From assembly GCF_016522065.1 (NCBI RefSeq), contig NZ_JAEHFV010000003.1, forward strand, positions 186,001 to 250,000: DNA of 64,000 bases, in the 5' to 3' direction. The notes under the pieces are model-generated. The model saw only the letters and a list, made by a program, of their open reading frames with translations, did not search any database and was not told the origin of the DNA. The DNA comes from Flavobacterium agrisoli. GTDB lineage: Bacteria; Bacteroidota; Bacteroidia; Flavobacteriales; Flavobacteriaceae. The position numbers were made by a program, and so were the translations under genes. Positions 24,627 through 32,640 of the stretch are shown here, in pieces. Within the stretch, counting starts at the first letter, position 1, and every line of letters begins with the position of its first letter.

Positions 24627-25184
24627 TTATTTCCCGAATAATTTACCAAAAATACCTGCTAAACCTCCTTTTTTAGAGAGTTCGGCGGCATCTTCTAAAT
24701 CTACTTTTCCGTCGGCATTTTGATCCAATCCAAAATGAACGCCGTAAGTAGATATCGCTTCCATAATACCGTTATTTTGAGCCGTATTTCCACCGGCTAA
24801 AGCGCCAAGTAAATCTGATATAGAAAAGCTACCGTCTTTTGGATCATTGGCTTTTCCAATTAAGGAACTTAAAATTTGCGGAATCATACTGCTTGCGGCT
24901 CCGTTGGAAACGTCTTGTGATAATCCGAATTTTTCGCTTAAAGAACCCGAAACGTTTTGTGTGATTTGTTGAACTAAAGGATTGTTTTGATCAAGGTTTT
25001 TTGCTTGTAACAAACCCGCAATTTGCGACATATCATTTTGAGAAGCTAAATTTTTTAAACTCTCAAAAATAGAATTTCCGGTTTCGTTTAAAACTGCATC
25101 ATTATGCTCGTTCGGAATTGCGTTGTTTTTAACAACAGCATCACTTCCGTATTGCTGTATTATTTGGGTTAATTGCTCCAACAT
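24627..25184 (-). CDS. DUF937-type protein with C-terminal EF-hand-like loop
   Basis: 185 residues, no signal peptide. Residues about 1-140 resemble DUF937/YidB-like helical repeats (LLQAKNLDQNNPLVQQIT; SMIPQILSSLIGKAND; SDLLGALAGG). Near the C-terminus DQNADGKVDLEDA is a good EF-hand-type calcium-binding loop (D-x-N-x-D-G-x-V-D-L-E-D). The end is glycine-rich (GGLAGIFGKLFGK). Function is unknown; in other bacteria DUF937 proteins are small soluble or secreted proteins. The gene is monocistronic, with a perfect TAACTTTG promoter box directly after the serA terminator. Confidence 0.82.
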   Translation of the reverse strand: MLEQLTQIIQQYGSDAVVKNNAIPNEHNDAVLNETGNSIFESLKNLASQNDMSQIAGLLQAKNLDQNNPLVQQITQNVSGSLSEKFGLSQDVSNGAASSMIPQILSSLIGKANDPKDGSFSISDLLGALAGGNTAQNNGIMEAISTYGVHFGLDQNADGKVDLEDAAELSKKGGLAGIFGKLFGK

Positions 25185-25208
25185 GTTTTTTACGTTTTAG
25201 TTAATACT

Positions 25209-25216
25209 CAAAGTTA
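25209..25216 (-). promoter_or_regulatory. Bacteroidota -7 box for the DUF937 gene
   Basis: Minus strand TAACTTTG, perfect match, 25 nt before the ATG at 25184. The terminator of the upstream unit occupies where the -33 element would be, and no TTG is visible there. Confidence 0.5.
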
Positions 25217-25227
25217 ATTAAAAAAGA

Positions 25228-25263
25228 AAAAGGATTTAGTAAAATACGTTACTAAATCCTTTT
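25228..25263. terminator. Intrinsic terminator of the serine-pathway unit
   Basis: A 15-bp perfect stem, AAAAGGATTTAGTAA with TTACTAAATCCTTTT (25228-25242, 25249-25263), 6-nt loop, just beyond the serA stop on the minus strand. Confidence 0.9.
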
Positions 25264-25286
25264 CTAAATTATTTTAAGTTAGCTGA

Positions 25287-26237
25287 TTAACTTAATAAAC
25301 TAATGATTTGAGATGCTAACTCAGTTCCAATTCGGTCTTGAGCTTCTCCTGTTGCCGCTCCGATATGAGGTGTCAACGATATTTTTGAATGCATCAAAAG
25401 TGCCATTTCTGGTTTTGGCTCGTTTTCGAAAACATCCAATCCAGCAAAAGATACTTTCCCTGAATCCAATGCTTTTACAAGTGCAACTTCATCAATTACA
25501 CCACCGCGAGCACAGTTTACAATTCCAACACCATCTTTTAAAAGTTCAAATTCTTTTTCTCCTAAAATATAACCGTTTTGAGCTGGAACGTGTAAGGAAA
25601 TAAAGTCAGCCTCTTGAAAAAGCGATTCTAACGATTGTGTTTTAATAGTGGTAGTAATAGATTGTCCGTCAAAAAATTCCACTTTAACATCTACTTCAGG
25701 GATAAAGCTATCGGCAGCAATTACTTTCATACCTAAACCAAGAGCCATTTTAGCGGTAGCTTGACCAATACGTCCAATACCTACAATTCCTAAAGTTTTT
25801 CCTCTTAGTTCTCTTCCGTTTGCGTAGGCTTTTTTCAAACCATCAAAATTAGAATCTCCTTCTAAAGGCATGTTTCGGTTAGAATCATGTAAAAAACGAA
25901 CACCATTTAATAAATGTCCAAAAACCAGCTCAGCCACAGATTCTGAAGAAGAAGCCGGCGTGTTGATTACATGAATTCCTTTGCTTTTTGCGTAATCAAC
26001 ATCGATGTTATCCATACCAACACCACCACGACCAATTACTTTTAAGCCTGGACAAGCGTCAATAATGTCTTTACGAACTTTGGTTGCACTACGAACTAAT
26101 AATACTGCTACGTTGTTTTCGTTAATGTAATTGGCTACTTGCTCTTGTGCTACTTTTGAAGTAATTACTTCAAAACCACCTTTTTCCAAGGCCTCAATTC
26201 CACTTTTTGAAATTCCGTCGTTTGCTAATACTTTCAT
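25287..26237 (-). CDS. serA: D-3-phosphoglycerate dehydrogenase, short form without ACT domain
   Basis: 316 residues. NAD-binding GIVGIGRIGQATAKMA, substrate-binding GRGGVGMDNID, catalytic Arg/Glu/His in NCARGGVIDE, LDVFENEP and LTPHIGAAT. This is the D-2-hydroxyacid dehydrogenase fold with the 3PGDH-specific pattern. It catalyses the first step of serine synthesis from 3-phosphoglycerate. The C-terminal ACT domain that gives serine feedback inhibition in longer SerA proteins is absent. Its neighbour upstream on the same strand is serC, the next enzyme of the pathway, which strongly supports the assignment. A 204-nt spacer with a GC-rich repeat separates them. Confidence 0.93.
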   Translation of the reverse strand: MKVLANDGISKSGIEALEKGGFEVITSKVAQEQVANYINENNVAVLLVRSATKVRKDIIDACPGLKVIGRGGVGMDNIDVDYAKSKGIHVINTPASSSESVAELVFGHLLNGVRFLHDSNRNMPLEGDSNFDGLKKAYANGRELRGKTLGIVGIGRIGQATAKMALGLGMKVIAADSFIPEVDVKVEFFDGQSITTTIKTQSLESLFQEADFISLHVPAQNGYILGEKEFELLKDGVGIVNCARGGVIDEVALVKALDSGKVSFAGLDVFENEPKPEMALLMHSKISLTPHIGAATGEAQDRIGTELASQIISLLS

Positions 26238-26284
26238 GTTTTTATTAAATTACGAGGTTTCCCTCAAATTAATTGAATGTTTTA

Positions 26285-26382
26285 GAAGCTGTTTCCCGCT
26301 ATCAGTTTCAATCTTGCGTCGGCGTAGATGTCTGCTTCCACAAGGTTTTCCACTTCTATCGGGGCTAGAGCCTCTGCTAGCG
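26285..26382. repeat. GC-rich structured intergenic element between serC and serA
   Basis: About 98 nt with clearly higher GC than its surroundings and no reading frame. It contains partly nested complementary segments: CCCG (26295-26298) with CGGG (26360-26363), AGC (26287-26289) with GCT (26364-26366), and CTTG (26313-26316) with CAAG (26341-26344). Phrases such as GTCGGCGTAGATGTCTGC and CTATCGGGGCTAG look like a dispersed palindromic element I recall from Flavobacterium intergenic regions, but I cannot verify copies here; only this one occurs in the window. Confidence 0.6.
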
Positions 26383-26441
26383 AAGAAGTTTAAGTTTTTC
26401 TTGAAATTAATTCAAATGAAAAGTCTTTAATTCTTAAAAAT

Positions 26442-27512
26442 TTAGATTGCTTTTTCTAAAGCTTGCATTACATCAACCAATACCTGAACACTTTCGATAG
26501 GCATAGCATTGTAAATTGAAGCTCTGTAACCACCCACAGAACGATGTCCTGGTAATCCAGAAACACCAGCTTCTTTCCACATTTTGTCAAATGTTTCCGC
26601 ATGCTCGGGGTTAGTTAGTAAGAAAGTTACGTTCATGTTCGAACGGTCTTCTACATTGGCAGCACCTTTAAATAATGGATTACGGTCTATTTCGTTGTAT
26701 AACAATTCGGCTTTTGCATTATTTAGTTTTTCAACAGCAGGAATTCCGCCTTTTTCTTTAATCCATTTTAAAGTTAAAAGAGAAGCGTATACCGAGAAAA
26801 CAGGAGGTGTGTTAAACATACTCTCTGCTTTAATGTGCTTAGCATAATCCAACATACTAGGAATAGTACGACCGTTTTTTCCTAAGATTTCTTCTTTAAT
26901 AACCACCAAAGTAGTTCCTGCAGGACCCATATTTTTTTGGGCTCCGGCATATATAATGTCAAATTGAGAAAAGTCAATATCACGTGAAAAAATATCCGAA
27001 CTCATGTCGCAAACCAAAGGAACATTGGTTTTAGGAAATGTTTTCATTTGAGTACCAAAAATGGTATTGTTACTTGTACAGTGAAAATAATCAGCATCAG
27101 CCGGAATTTCATATCCTTTTGGTATGTACGTATAATTGTCTTCTTTTGAGGAAGCTACAATAACGGTTTCTCCAAATAATTTAGCTTCTTTAATAGCTGC
27201 TGAAGCCCATGTCCCAGAATCTAAATATGCGGCTTTACCATTTTCTTTCATTAAGTTGTAAGGAACCATTAAAAATTCTAAACTGGCTCCACCAGCAAGA
27301 AATAATGCTTGATATCCTTTGCCTTCTAATCCTAATAAATTTAATACAAGTGCTCTCGCTTCATCCATAACAGCAACGAAATCTTTGCTTCGGTGCGAAA
27401 TTTCCAAAATTGATAAACCGGAATTGTTAAAATCTAAAATAGCCTGAGCTGATTTGTCAAAAACTTCTTGTGGTAAAATACAAGGACCTGCGCTGTAATT
27501 GTGTTTTTTCAT
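26442..27512 (-). CDS. serC: Phosphoserine aminotransferase
   Basis: 356 residues from ATG 27512 (MKKHNYSAGPCILP), the normal SerC N-terminus. An in-frame ATG at 27659 would add 49 residues and overlap the upstream gene, and is rejected. PLP-binding lysine in YAGAQKNMGPAG; conserved segments ISHRSKDF, FLAGGASLEF, GTWASAAIKEAK and GLPGHRSVGG. It transfers an amino group from glutamate to 3-phosphohydroxypyruvate, and acts also in pyridoxine synthesis. It precedes serA on the same strand, giving a two-step serine pathway pair. The 95-nt spacer upstream contains no clear promoter box. Confidence 0.95.
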   Translation of the reverse strand: MKKHNYSAGPCILPQEVFDKSAQAILDFNNSGLSILEISHRSKDFVAVMDEARALVLNLLGLEGKGYQALFLAGGASLEFLMVPYNLMKENGKAAYLDSGTWASAAIKEAKLFGETVIVASSKEDNYTYIPKGYEIPADADYFHCTSNNTIFGTQMKTFPKTNVPLVCDMSSDIFSRDIDFSQFDIIYAGAQKNMGPAGTTLVVIKEEILGKNGRTIPSMLDYAKHIKAESMFNTPPVFSVYASLLTLKWIKEKGGIPAVEKLNNAKAELLYNEIDRNPLFKGAANVEDRSNMNVTFLLTNPEHAETFDKMWKEAGVSGLPGHRSVGGYRASIYNAMPIESVQVLVDVMQALEKAI

Positions 27513-27607
27513 GGTTATAGTTAATGCGAAAATTTTTAAAAACGCAAATTTCGGTAATAGGTAGCGAAAAAGCGTTAAAAATTTCGCAATAATTGTAAAC
27601 TTTTTAC

Positions 27608-28675
27608 TTATGTTATTAACAAAAACGATATAGTATCCACATTGTCGGCATAATCCCATAATTGAGGCTGTTGTGTTTGGCCAAAAGCAATGCTGTTTTC
27701 AACTAAATTATTGCTTACAATACACTGAACTTGATCAGATTCTGCCGTTAATTTGGCTTGAACTTCTTCCAAACTTTCGTAATATTCATAAAAAACACTC
27801 GAAATAGGAGAGGCGTAACTAGTATCTTCTTTTAATGTTAAAAAACCATTATCTAAAAGTTTAAAATTACTCATTAAAAACACAGCTTTGTTATAGTCGT
27901 AATTGTTGGCGTATTTTTCGTACTGAATGACATCTTGGTACTTGAAAATAGCATTGAAAAAGGCATCAAATGAATATCCTTTTGGAATTAAAAGTTTGGA
28001 AACATTGCGACAACCTAATCCGAAGTAGCGAAAAATATCTTCGCCTAAGGCAGTGAGTTGTTCGGGTGTTTCTTTTCCATTTAAGACAGCAACCGAATTT
28101 CTGTTTTTTCGGATGATAGCTGGTTTGTCTTTAAAGTAATATTCAAAATAACGAGCGGTATTGTTGCTTCCGGTGGCAATAACGGCATCAAAATGGTCTA
28201 ATTTTCCTTCAGAAAAAGTGATGAATTCTTTCCATTCAGCATCAAGTGCAATTAAATATTGAGCTAAAAAAGGAAGTAGATGTTGGTCGTTAGAAGATGT
28301 TTTGACCACGACACGATGACCAGTTACCAAAACACATAAAAAATCATGAAAACCCACTAACGGAATATTGCCAGCTAAAATCAATGCAATGGTTTTAGGA
28401 CTTCTATTTTCCTTATTTACTTCGGGATAGTGGTCGAGCCATTTGGTCAAATTAGCTTCTGTTAGAGCATTTGCCCAAGATTGAACGGCAAAAAAAACCT
28501 GCTCTGGCGTATACCAACCATTGTGTGATTGCGATAAGTAAATTAATTTTTCAAATTCTTCATAAAAGGATTCGTTGCACAAAACTTCTGGCTTTTTGAT
28601 ACTATTATGCTCGTCAAATTGGCTTAAAAACTGGCCAAGAGCTATAAAAGATTGAATTTTTTTGTTTTGTAGCAT
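27608..28675 (-). CDS. Acyl-CoA reductase (LuxC-like) family protein
   Basis: 355 residues. The N-terminal segment is followed by an NAD(P)-binding aldehyde-dehydrogenase-like fold: LILAGNIPLVGFHDF, the helix VVVKTSSNDQHLLPF, then ATGSNNTARYFEYYF. A candidate catalytic cysteine lies in YFGLGCRNVSKLLIP, the position expected in LuxC-type acyl-CoA reductases. The protein probably reduces an activated acyl or aldehyde group, substrate unknown. It is divergent from a ferredoxin gene, with the two promoters abutting, and upstream of serC on the same strand. I recall this neighbourhood from other Flavobacteriaceae, but the functional link is not known. Confidence 0.87.
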   Translation of the reverse strand: MLQNKKIQSFIALGQFLSQFDEHNSIKKPEVLCNESFYEEFEKLIYLSQSHNGWYTPEQVFFAVQSWANALTEANLTKWLDHYPEVNKENRSPKTIALILAGNIPLVGFHDFLCVLVTGHRVVVKTSSNDQHLLPFLAQYLIALDAEWKEFITFSEGKLDHFDAVIATGSNNTARYFEYYFKDKPAIIRKNRNSVAVLNGKETPEQLTALGEDIFRYFGLGCRNVSKLLIPKGYSFDAFFNAIFKYQDVIQYEKYANNYDYNKAVFLMSNFKLLDNGFLTLKEDTSYASPISSVFYEYYESLEEVQAKLTAESDQVQCIVSNNLVENSIAFGQTQQPQLWDYADNVDTISFLLIT

Positions 28676-28681
28676 AAGTAA

Positions 28682-28713
28682 TTTGTTTATGAATTGTTTT
28701 GATTGTAATTTTG
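28682..28713 (+). promoter_or_regulatory. Consensus Bacteroidota promoter for the ferredoxin gene
   Basis: TTTG (28682-28685), 20-nt spacer, TAATTTTG (28706-28713). Both elements are perfect. The start codon is 97 nt downstream of the box, implying a leader of roughly 90 nt. Confidence 0.7.
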
Positions 28714-28715
28714 CA

Positions 28716-28747
28716 CAAAAATAAAGATATCTAAGTTATAAGTCAAA
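28716..28747 (-). promoter_or_regulatory. Consensus Bacteroidota promoter for the acyl-CoA reductase gene
   Basis: Minus strand TTTG (28744-28747), 20-nt spacer, TATTTTTG (28716-28723). Its -7 box lies only 2 nt from the -7 box of the opposing ferredoxin promoter, so the two polymerase footprints overlap. Confidence 0.7.
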
Positions 28748-28810
28748 ATACAAAAATACGATTCATTTTTCGTTTTTATTTATAACTTTTAACCAGTAAC
28801 TAACAATAAA

Positions 28811-29161
28811 ATGGCTATTATAATAACCGACGAATGTATTAATTGTGGTGCTTGCGAACCAGAGTGCCCAAATACAGCAATTTATGAAGGTGCAGATGAT
28901 TGGAGGTATAAAGATGGAACTGCATTGGCTGGAACCGTAATTTTGCCAGATGGAACTGAGGTGGATGCGGATGAAGCACAAACACCTATATCTGACGAAA
29001 TTTATTATATCGTTCCAGGAAAATGTACCGAGTGTAAAGGTTTTCATGATGAACCTCAATGTGCGGCAGTTTGCCCCGTAGATTGTTGCGTGCCAGATGA
29101 TAATTATGTAGAAGACGAAGAAACGTTATTAAATCGCCAAGCGTTTTTACATAACGAATAG
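28811..29161 (+). CDS. 2[4Fe-4S] ferredoxin, Allochromatium type
   Basis: 116 residues. Cluster motif 1 is [13 protein letters not shown] (C-x2-C-x2-C-x3-C). Motif 2 is [18 protein letters not shown], a C-x2-C-x8-C-x3-C-P arrangement with the six-residue-longer loop that marks Allochromatium vinosum-type ferredoxins of low potential. An insertion of about 30 residues separates the motifs. It is a soluble electron carrier in the cytoplasm. It is transcribed divergently from the acyl-CoA reductase gene and followed by its own terminator. Redox partners are not evident nearby. Confidence 0.95.
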   Translation: MAIIITDECINCGACEPECPNTAIYEGADDWRYKDGTALAGTVILPDGTEVDADEAQTPISDEIYYIVPGKCTECKGFHDEPQCAAVCPVDCCVPDDNYVEDEETLLNRQAFLHNE

Positions 29162-29185
29162 TATAATATTGCAATATATTTTTAA

Positions 29186-29210
29186 AAATCCCGAGTTTTG
29201 CTCGGGATTT
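29186..29210 (+). terminator. Intrinsic terminator of the ferredoxin gene
   Basis: AAATCCCGAG (29186-29195), loop TTTTG, CTCGGGATTT (29201-29210) followed by T-run. Confidence 0.9.
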
Positions 29211-29257
29211 TTTGTTGAGTGAGCTAAAAAATAGTTCCTTAAGCTCGTTTTAAATCT

Positions 29258-29265
29258 TATATTTG
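29258..29265 (+). promoter_or_regulatory. Bacteroidota -7 box for ychF
   Basis: TATATTTG, perfect TAnnTTTG, 78 nt before the ATG at 29344. No -33 TTTG found at the usual distance. Confidence 0.5.
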
Positions 29266-29343
29266 CACACTTTTCAATAAAATAATTATAAAACATAGGC
29301 TCCTTAGAGATGGATGTTTTACATAAAATAAACTTAACTACAG

Positions 29344-30438
29344 ATGAAAGCAGGAATTGTAGGATTACCAAATGTTGGAAAATCAACTTTATTTAATTGT
29401 TTGTCTAACGCAAAAGCGCAAAGTGCCAATTTTCCGTTTTGTACTATCGAACCAAATATTGGAGTTGTAAACGTACCCGATCCGCGTATCAATAAATTAG
29501 AAGAATTGGTAAAACCAGAACGTGTGCAAATGGCAACGGTTGATATTGTAGATATTGCCGGGTTGGTAAAAGGAGCTAGTAAAGGTGAAGGTTTAGGAAA
29601 TCAATTCTTAGGCAATATTCGCGAGTGTAATGCAATTATCCACGTATTGCGTTGTTTTGATAACGACAATATTGTACACGTAGATGGTAATGTAAATCCA
29701 ATTCGTGATAAAGAAACGATTGATATCGAATTGCAGTTAAAGGATTTAGAAACAGTTGAAAAACGTTTGGAAAAAGTAAATCGCGCTGCCAAAACAGGAA
29801 ATAAAGAAGCGCAAGCAGAAAAAGCACTATTAGACCGAATAAAAGAGGCTTTGTTACAGGCAAAATCGGCCAGAACCGTTGAACCACAAAATAACGATGA
29901 AGTGGTTTTACTAGAGGCATTTCAGTTAATTACAGCTAAACCGGTTTTATATGTTTGTAATGTGGATGAAAGTTCGGCCGTTTCGGGTAATAAATATGTA
30001 GATCAGGTTCGTGAATTAGTAAAAGATGAAGATGCTGAAGTAATTGTACTTTCGGTAGGAGCAGAAGCTGATATTACCGAATTAGAAAGTTACGAAGAAC
30101 GTCAGATTTTCTTAGCCGATATGGGACTTGAAGAGCCGGGTGCTTCTGTTTTAATTCGCGCCGCTTACAAATTATTAAAACAACAAACGTATTTTACAGC
30201 TGGTGTAAAAGAAGTTCGCGCATGGACTGTTCCAATTGGAGCAACTGCGCCACAAGCAGCAGGAGTAATTCATACCGATTTTGAAAAAGGATTTATTCGT
30301 GCCGAGGTAATTGCCTATGACGATTATGTTGCTTTTGGATCAGAATCAAAAGTAAAAGAAGCAGGAAAATTACGTGTGGAAGGAAAAGAATACATTGTTA
30401 AAGATGGCGATGTAATGCATTTCAGATTTAATGTATAA
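29344..30438 (+). CDS. ychF: Redox-regulated ATPase YchF (OLA1 homologue)
   Basis: 364 residues, full family length. G1 GLPNVGKST (7-15), G3 DIAGLVKGASKGEGLGNQF, and a G4 position of the YchF type (NVDES in CNVDES) that explains ATP rather than GTP preference. A coiled-coil alpha-hairpin lies at about 130-200, and the C-terminal TGS-like domain ends KDGDVMHFRFNV. It is an Obg-family ATPase that associates with ribosomes and stress responses. The gene is monocistronic. Confidence 0.96.
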   Translation: MKAGIVGLPNVGKSTLFNCLSNAKAQSANFPFCTIEPNIGVVNVPDPRINKLEELVKPERVQMATVDIVDIAGLVKGASKGEGLGNQFLGNIRECNAIIHVLRCFDNDNIVHVDGNVNPIRDKETIDIELQLKDLETVEKRLEKVNRAAKTGNKEAQAEKALLDRIKEALLQAKSARTVEPQNNDEVVLLEAFQLITAKPVLYVCNVDESSAVSGNKYVDQVRELVKDEDAEVIVLSVGAEADITELESYEERQIFLADMGLEEPGASVLIRAAYKLLKQQTYFTAGVKEVRAWTVPIGATAPQAAGVIHTDFEKGFIRAEVIAYDDYVAFGSESKVKEAGKLRVEGKEYIVKDGDVMHFRFNV

Positions 30439-30463
30439 GCATTTATTGCATTCAAAAAAAAGT

Positions 30464-30487
30464 AAGGTTGGGCTATTGTCTAACCTT
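30464..30487 (+). terminator. Intrinsic terminator of ychF
   Basis: AAGGTTGGGC (30464-30473) pairs with GTCTAACCTT (30478-30487) including two G-U pairs; loop TATT, then a run of T. Confidence 0.75.
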
Positions 30488-30593
30488 TTTTTATGAAATT
30501 TTGCCCCAAATTAAATTTAAATTGTTACTATTTTAAGAAATTTTAAATAAGATTATTTTTTTTGTAGCGTTTTAAAGTTATAATTTTACGGTT

Positions 30594-30884
30594 ATGAAAG
30601 GTTTTGCTCAAATATTATTAATCGTTTTTGTGATGTCGTTAACAGCGCCTACTATTGTTACGATTATAAAAAAGGACTATCCCCGAACGATTTCTTTCAA
30701 CCTTTCCGAAGAGGAGCAAAAACACAAAGACTGTAAAGTTTTGACTTCTCATAACAACGCAGTAACTACTGATTTTTTGTCCTTTTGTTTGCATGAAATT
30801 TCAAAAATAATTCTTTACGAAAATTTATCCCGTCACGATAACGTAGCGGCTACTATTTTTTCGCCACCACCCAACCGACTTTAA
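30594..30884 (+). CDS. Small exported protein upstream of the SulP transporter
   Basis: 96 residues. An N-terminal hydrophobic stretch (FAQILLIVFVMSLTAPTIVTII) may be a signal anchor. The rest is polar with two cysteines (HKDCKVLTSHN; LSFCLHEISK) and a proline-rich end (IFSPPPNRL). I do not recognise a family. It lies 77 nt before sulP on the same strand, and that spacer contains a strong terminator-like hairpin, so it is either a separate short gene or a leader ORF whose expression couples to the transporter. Coding is supported by start context and frame length only. Confidence 0.6.
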   Translation: MKGFAQILLIVFVMSLTAPTIVTIIKKDYPRTISFNLSEEEQKHKDCKVLTSHNNAVTTDFLSFCLHEISKIILYENLSRHDNVAATIFSPPPNRL

Positions 30885-30904
30885 TTTTTTAGAAATAATA
30901 ATAG

Positions 30905-30934
30905 ACATTCACTAATCTAGGATTAAGTGAATGT
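30905..30934 (+). terminator. Terminator or attenuator between the 96-residue gene and sulP
   Basis: ACATTCACTAATC (30905-30917) pairs with GATT-A-AGTGAATGT (30921-30934) with one bulged A, followed by GTTTTTAATTT. The hairpin ends 27 nt before the sulP ATG, leaving little room for a separate promoter after it. Confidence 0.75.
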
Positions 30935-30961
30935 GTTTTTAATTTATTTATTTTAAAAGTT

Positions 30962-32614
30962 ATGTCAAATAAAGTCAACCTTTTTGCTAACCTAAAGACA
31001 GATTTTGCTTCAGGATTAGTTGTTTTTTTAGTAGCATTGCCGCTTTGTTTAGGAATTGCAATGGCTTCGGGAGCTCCCTTGTTTTCAGGAATTATCGCTG
31101 GTGTAGTGGGCGGAATTGTAGTTGGGGTTTTGAGCCAATCTCATATTAGCGTTTCGGGACCTGCTGCGGGTTTAACTGCAATTGTTTTAAAAGCCATTAC
31201 CGATTTTGGTGCTTTTGATATTTTTTTAATGGCGGTACTAATTGCTGGAATCATTCAATTGCTATTAGGGTTTTTAAAAGCAGGAAGCATTTCCAATTAT
31301 TTTCCCACAAATGTGATAGAAGGAATGTTGGGCGGTATCGGAATTATCATTATTCTGAAACAAATACCGCATGCTTTTGGGTATGATTCCGATTACGAAG
31401 GTGATTTAGCTTTTGTAGAAAATGATGGAAATAATAGTTTTACAGCCCTTTTTGATGTTTTCAATCATGTACAATTAGGAGCAATAGTCGTTTCGCTAAT
31501 TTCATTGGTCATTTTAATCATGTGGTTAAAAGTTCCATTTTTAAAAAATTTAAAATTAATTCCAGGAGCTTTAGTTGCGGTAATTATAGGCGTTTTGTTA
31601 AACGAATTTTTTATACAATCGGGAAGTTCACTTGCAATTTCTAAATCACATTTGGTTTCCTTGCCTGTTCCTGAGTCTTTTGATGATTTGAAGCGTATTT
31701 TAATTCTCCCTAATTTTTCAGCCATTACCAATCCACAGGTTTGGATTGTGGGTGCTACTATTGCTATTGTGGCTTCTATCGAAACCTTATTGTGCATAGA
31801 AGCGACCGACAGAATGGATGTTCAAAAACGATATACCAATACTAATGTCGAATTAAAAGCGCAAGGCGTGGGTAATATAATCAGTTCTTTATTAGGTGGT
31901 TTGCCCATGACTTCGGTAGTGGTTCGTTCATCTGCTAATAACAATGCCGGCGCTAAATCAAAATTATCCACTATTATTCATGGTGTATTGTTGGTTATTT
32001 GTGTGTTAACAATTCCAGCGATTTTAAATAAAATTCCGCTAGCTACCTTGGCAACGATTTTAATTTTAGTGGGTTATAAATTAGCAAAACCGGCTACTTT
32101 TCGTCACTTTTGGAATCAAGGAAAATACCAATTTATTCCGTTTATTGCTACTTTGGCAGGAGTAGTTTTGACCGATTTGTTAAAAGGCGTTTGCATCGGA
32201 ATTGTAATTAGTGTTATTTTTGTATTAAGAGGTAATTTGAAGCGTGCGTATATCTTTAAAAAAGAAGAATATGAAGATGGAGACATTATTCATATTGATT
32301 TGGCTCAAGAAGTTTCTTTTTTGAATAAAGCGGCAATTAAATTAACTTTGAACCAAATTCCAGAGAATTCGAGAGTCATCATTAATGCCCAAGATACGGT
32401 TTATATTGCGCACGATGTGTTGGATTTGATTAAAGAATTTAAAGAAACAAGAGCTCTTGATCAAAATATAAAAGTTGATTTAACAGGATTTAAAGAAGCT
32501 TATGATTTGGAAAATTCTCCCGAAGTGAACAATCATGTTACTTTTGAACATTATTTTGATGCCACTAAAAACAAAGTAATCAAACGAGAAAAAATAATAG
32601 AAGACGCTAACTAA
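30962..32614 (+). CDS. SulP family anion transporter (probable bicarbonate uptake)
   Basis: 550 residues with 10-12 membrane helices and the SulP signature region near the N-terminus (DFASGLVVFLVALPLCLGIAMASG), SVSGPAAGLTAIV, and a C-terminal cytoplasmic STAS domain (about 440-530: HIDLAQEVSFLNKAAIK). SulP proteins carry sulfate, bicarbonate and other anions. The next gene, 26 nt downstream, is a beta-carbonic anhydrase, and this pairing points to inorganic carbon uptake (BicA-like) rather than sulfate. No sulfate-assimilation gene is present. The assignment to bicarbonate is inference from context. Confidence 0.92.
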   Translation: MSNKVNLFANLKTDFASGLVVFLVALPLCLGIAMASGAPLFSGIIAGVVGGIVVGVLSQSHISVSGPAAGLTAIVLKAITDFGAFDIFLMAVLIAGIIQLLLGFLKAGSISNYFPTNVIEGMLGGIGIIIILKQIPHAFGYDSDYEGDLAFVENDGNNSFTALFDVFNHVQLGAIVVSLISLVILIMWLKVPFLKNLKLIPGALVAVIIGVLLNEFFIQSGSSLAISKSHLVSLPVPESFDDLKRILILPNFSAITNPQVWIVGATIAIVASIETLLCIEATDRMDVQKRYTNTNVELKAQGVGNIISSLLGGLPMTSVVVRSSANNNAGAKSKLSTIIHGVLLVICVLTIPAILNKIPLATLATILILVGYKLAKPATFRHFWNQGKYQFIPFIATLAGVVLTDLLKGVCIGIVISVIFVLRGNLKRAYIFKKEEYEDGDIIHIDLAQEVSFLNKAAIKLTLNQIPENSRVIINAQDTVYIAHDVLDLIKEFKETRALDQNIKVDLTGFKEAYDLENSPEVNNHVTFEHYFDATKNKVIKREKIIEDAN

Positions 32615-32640
32615 ATTTTAATTTTAACTACTATATACTA

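Noticed and set aside
26238..26441. Riboswitch controlling serA
   Set aside because: The GC-rich element lacks an obvious terminator or sequestered start near serA and resembles a dispersed repeat more than an aptamer.
27513..27659. Extended start for serC
   Set aside because: The additional 49 residues precede the canonical MKKHNYSAGP start and overlap the acyl-CoA reductase gene.
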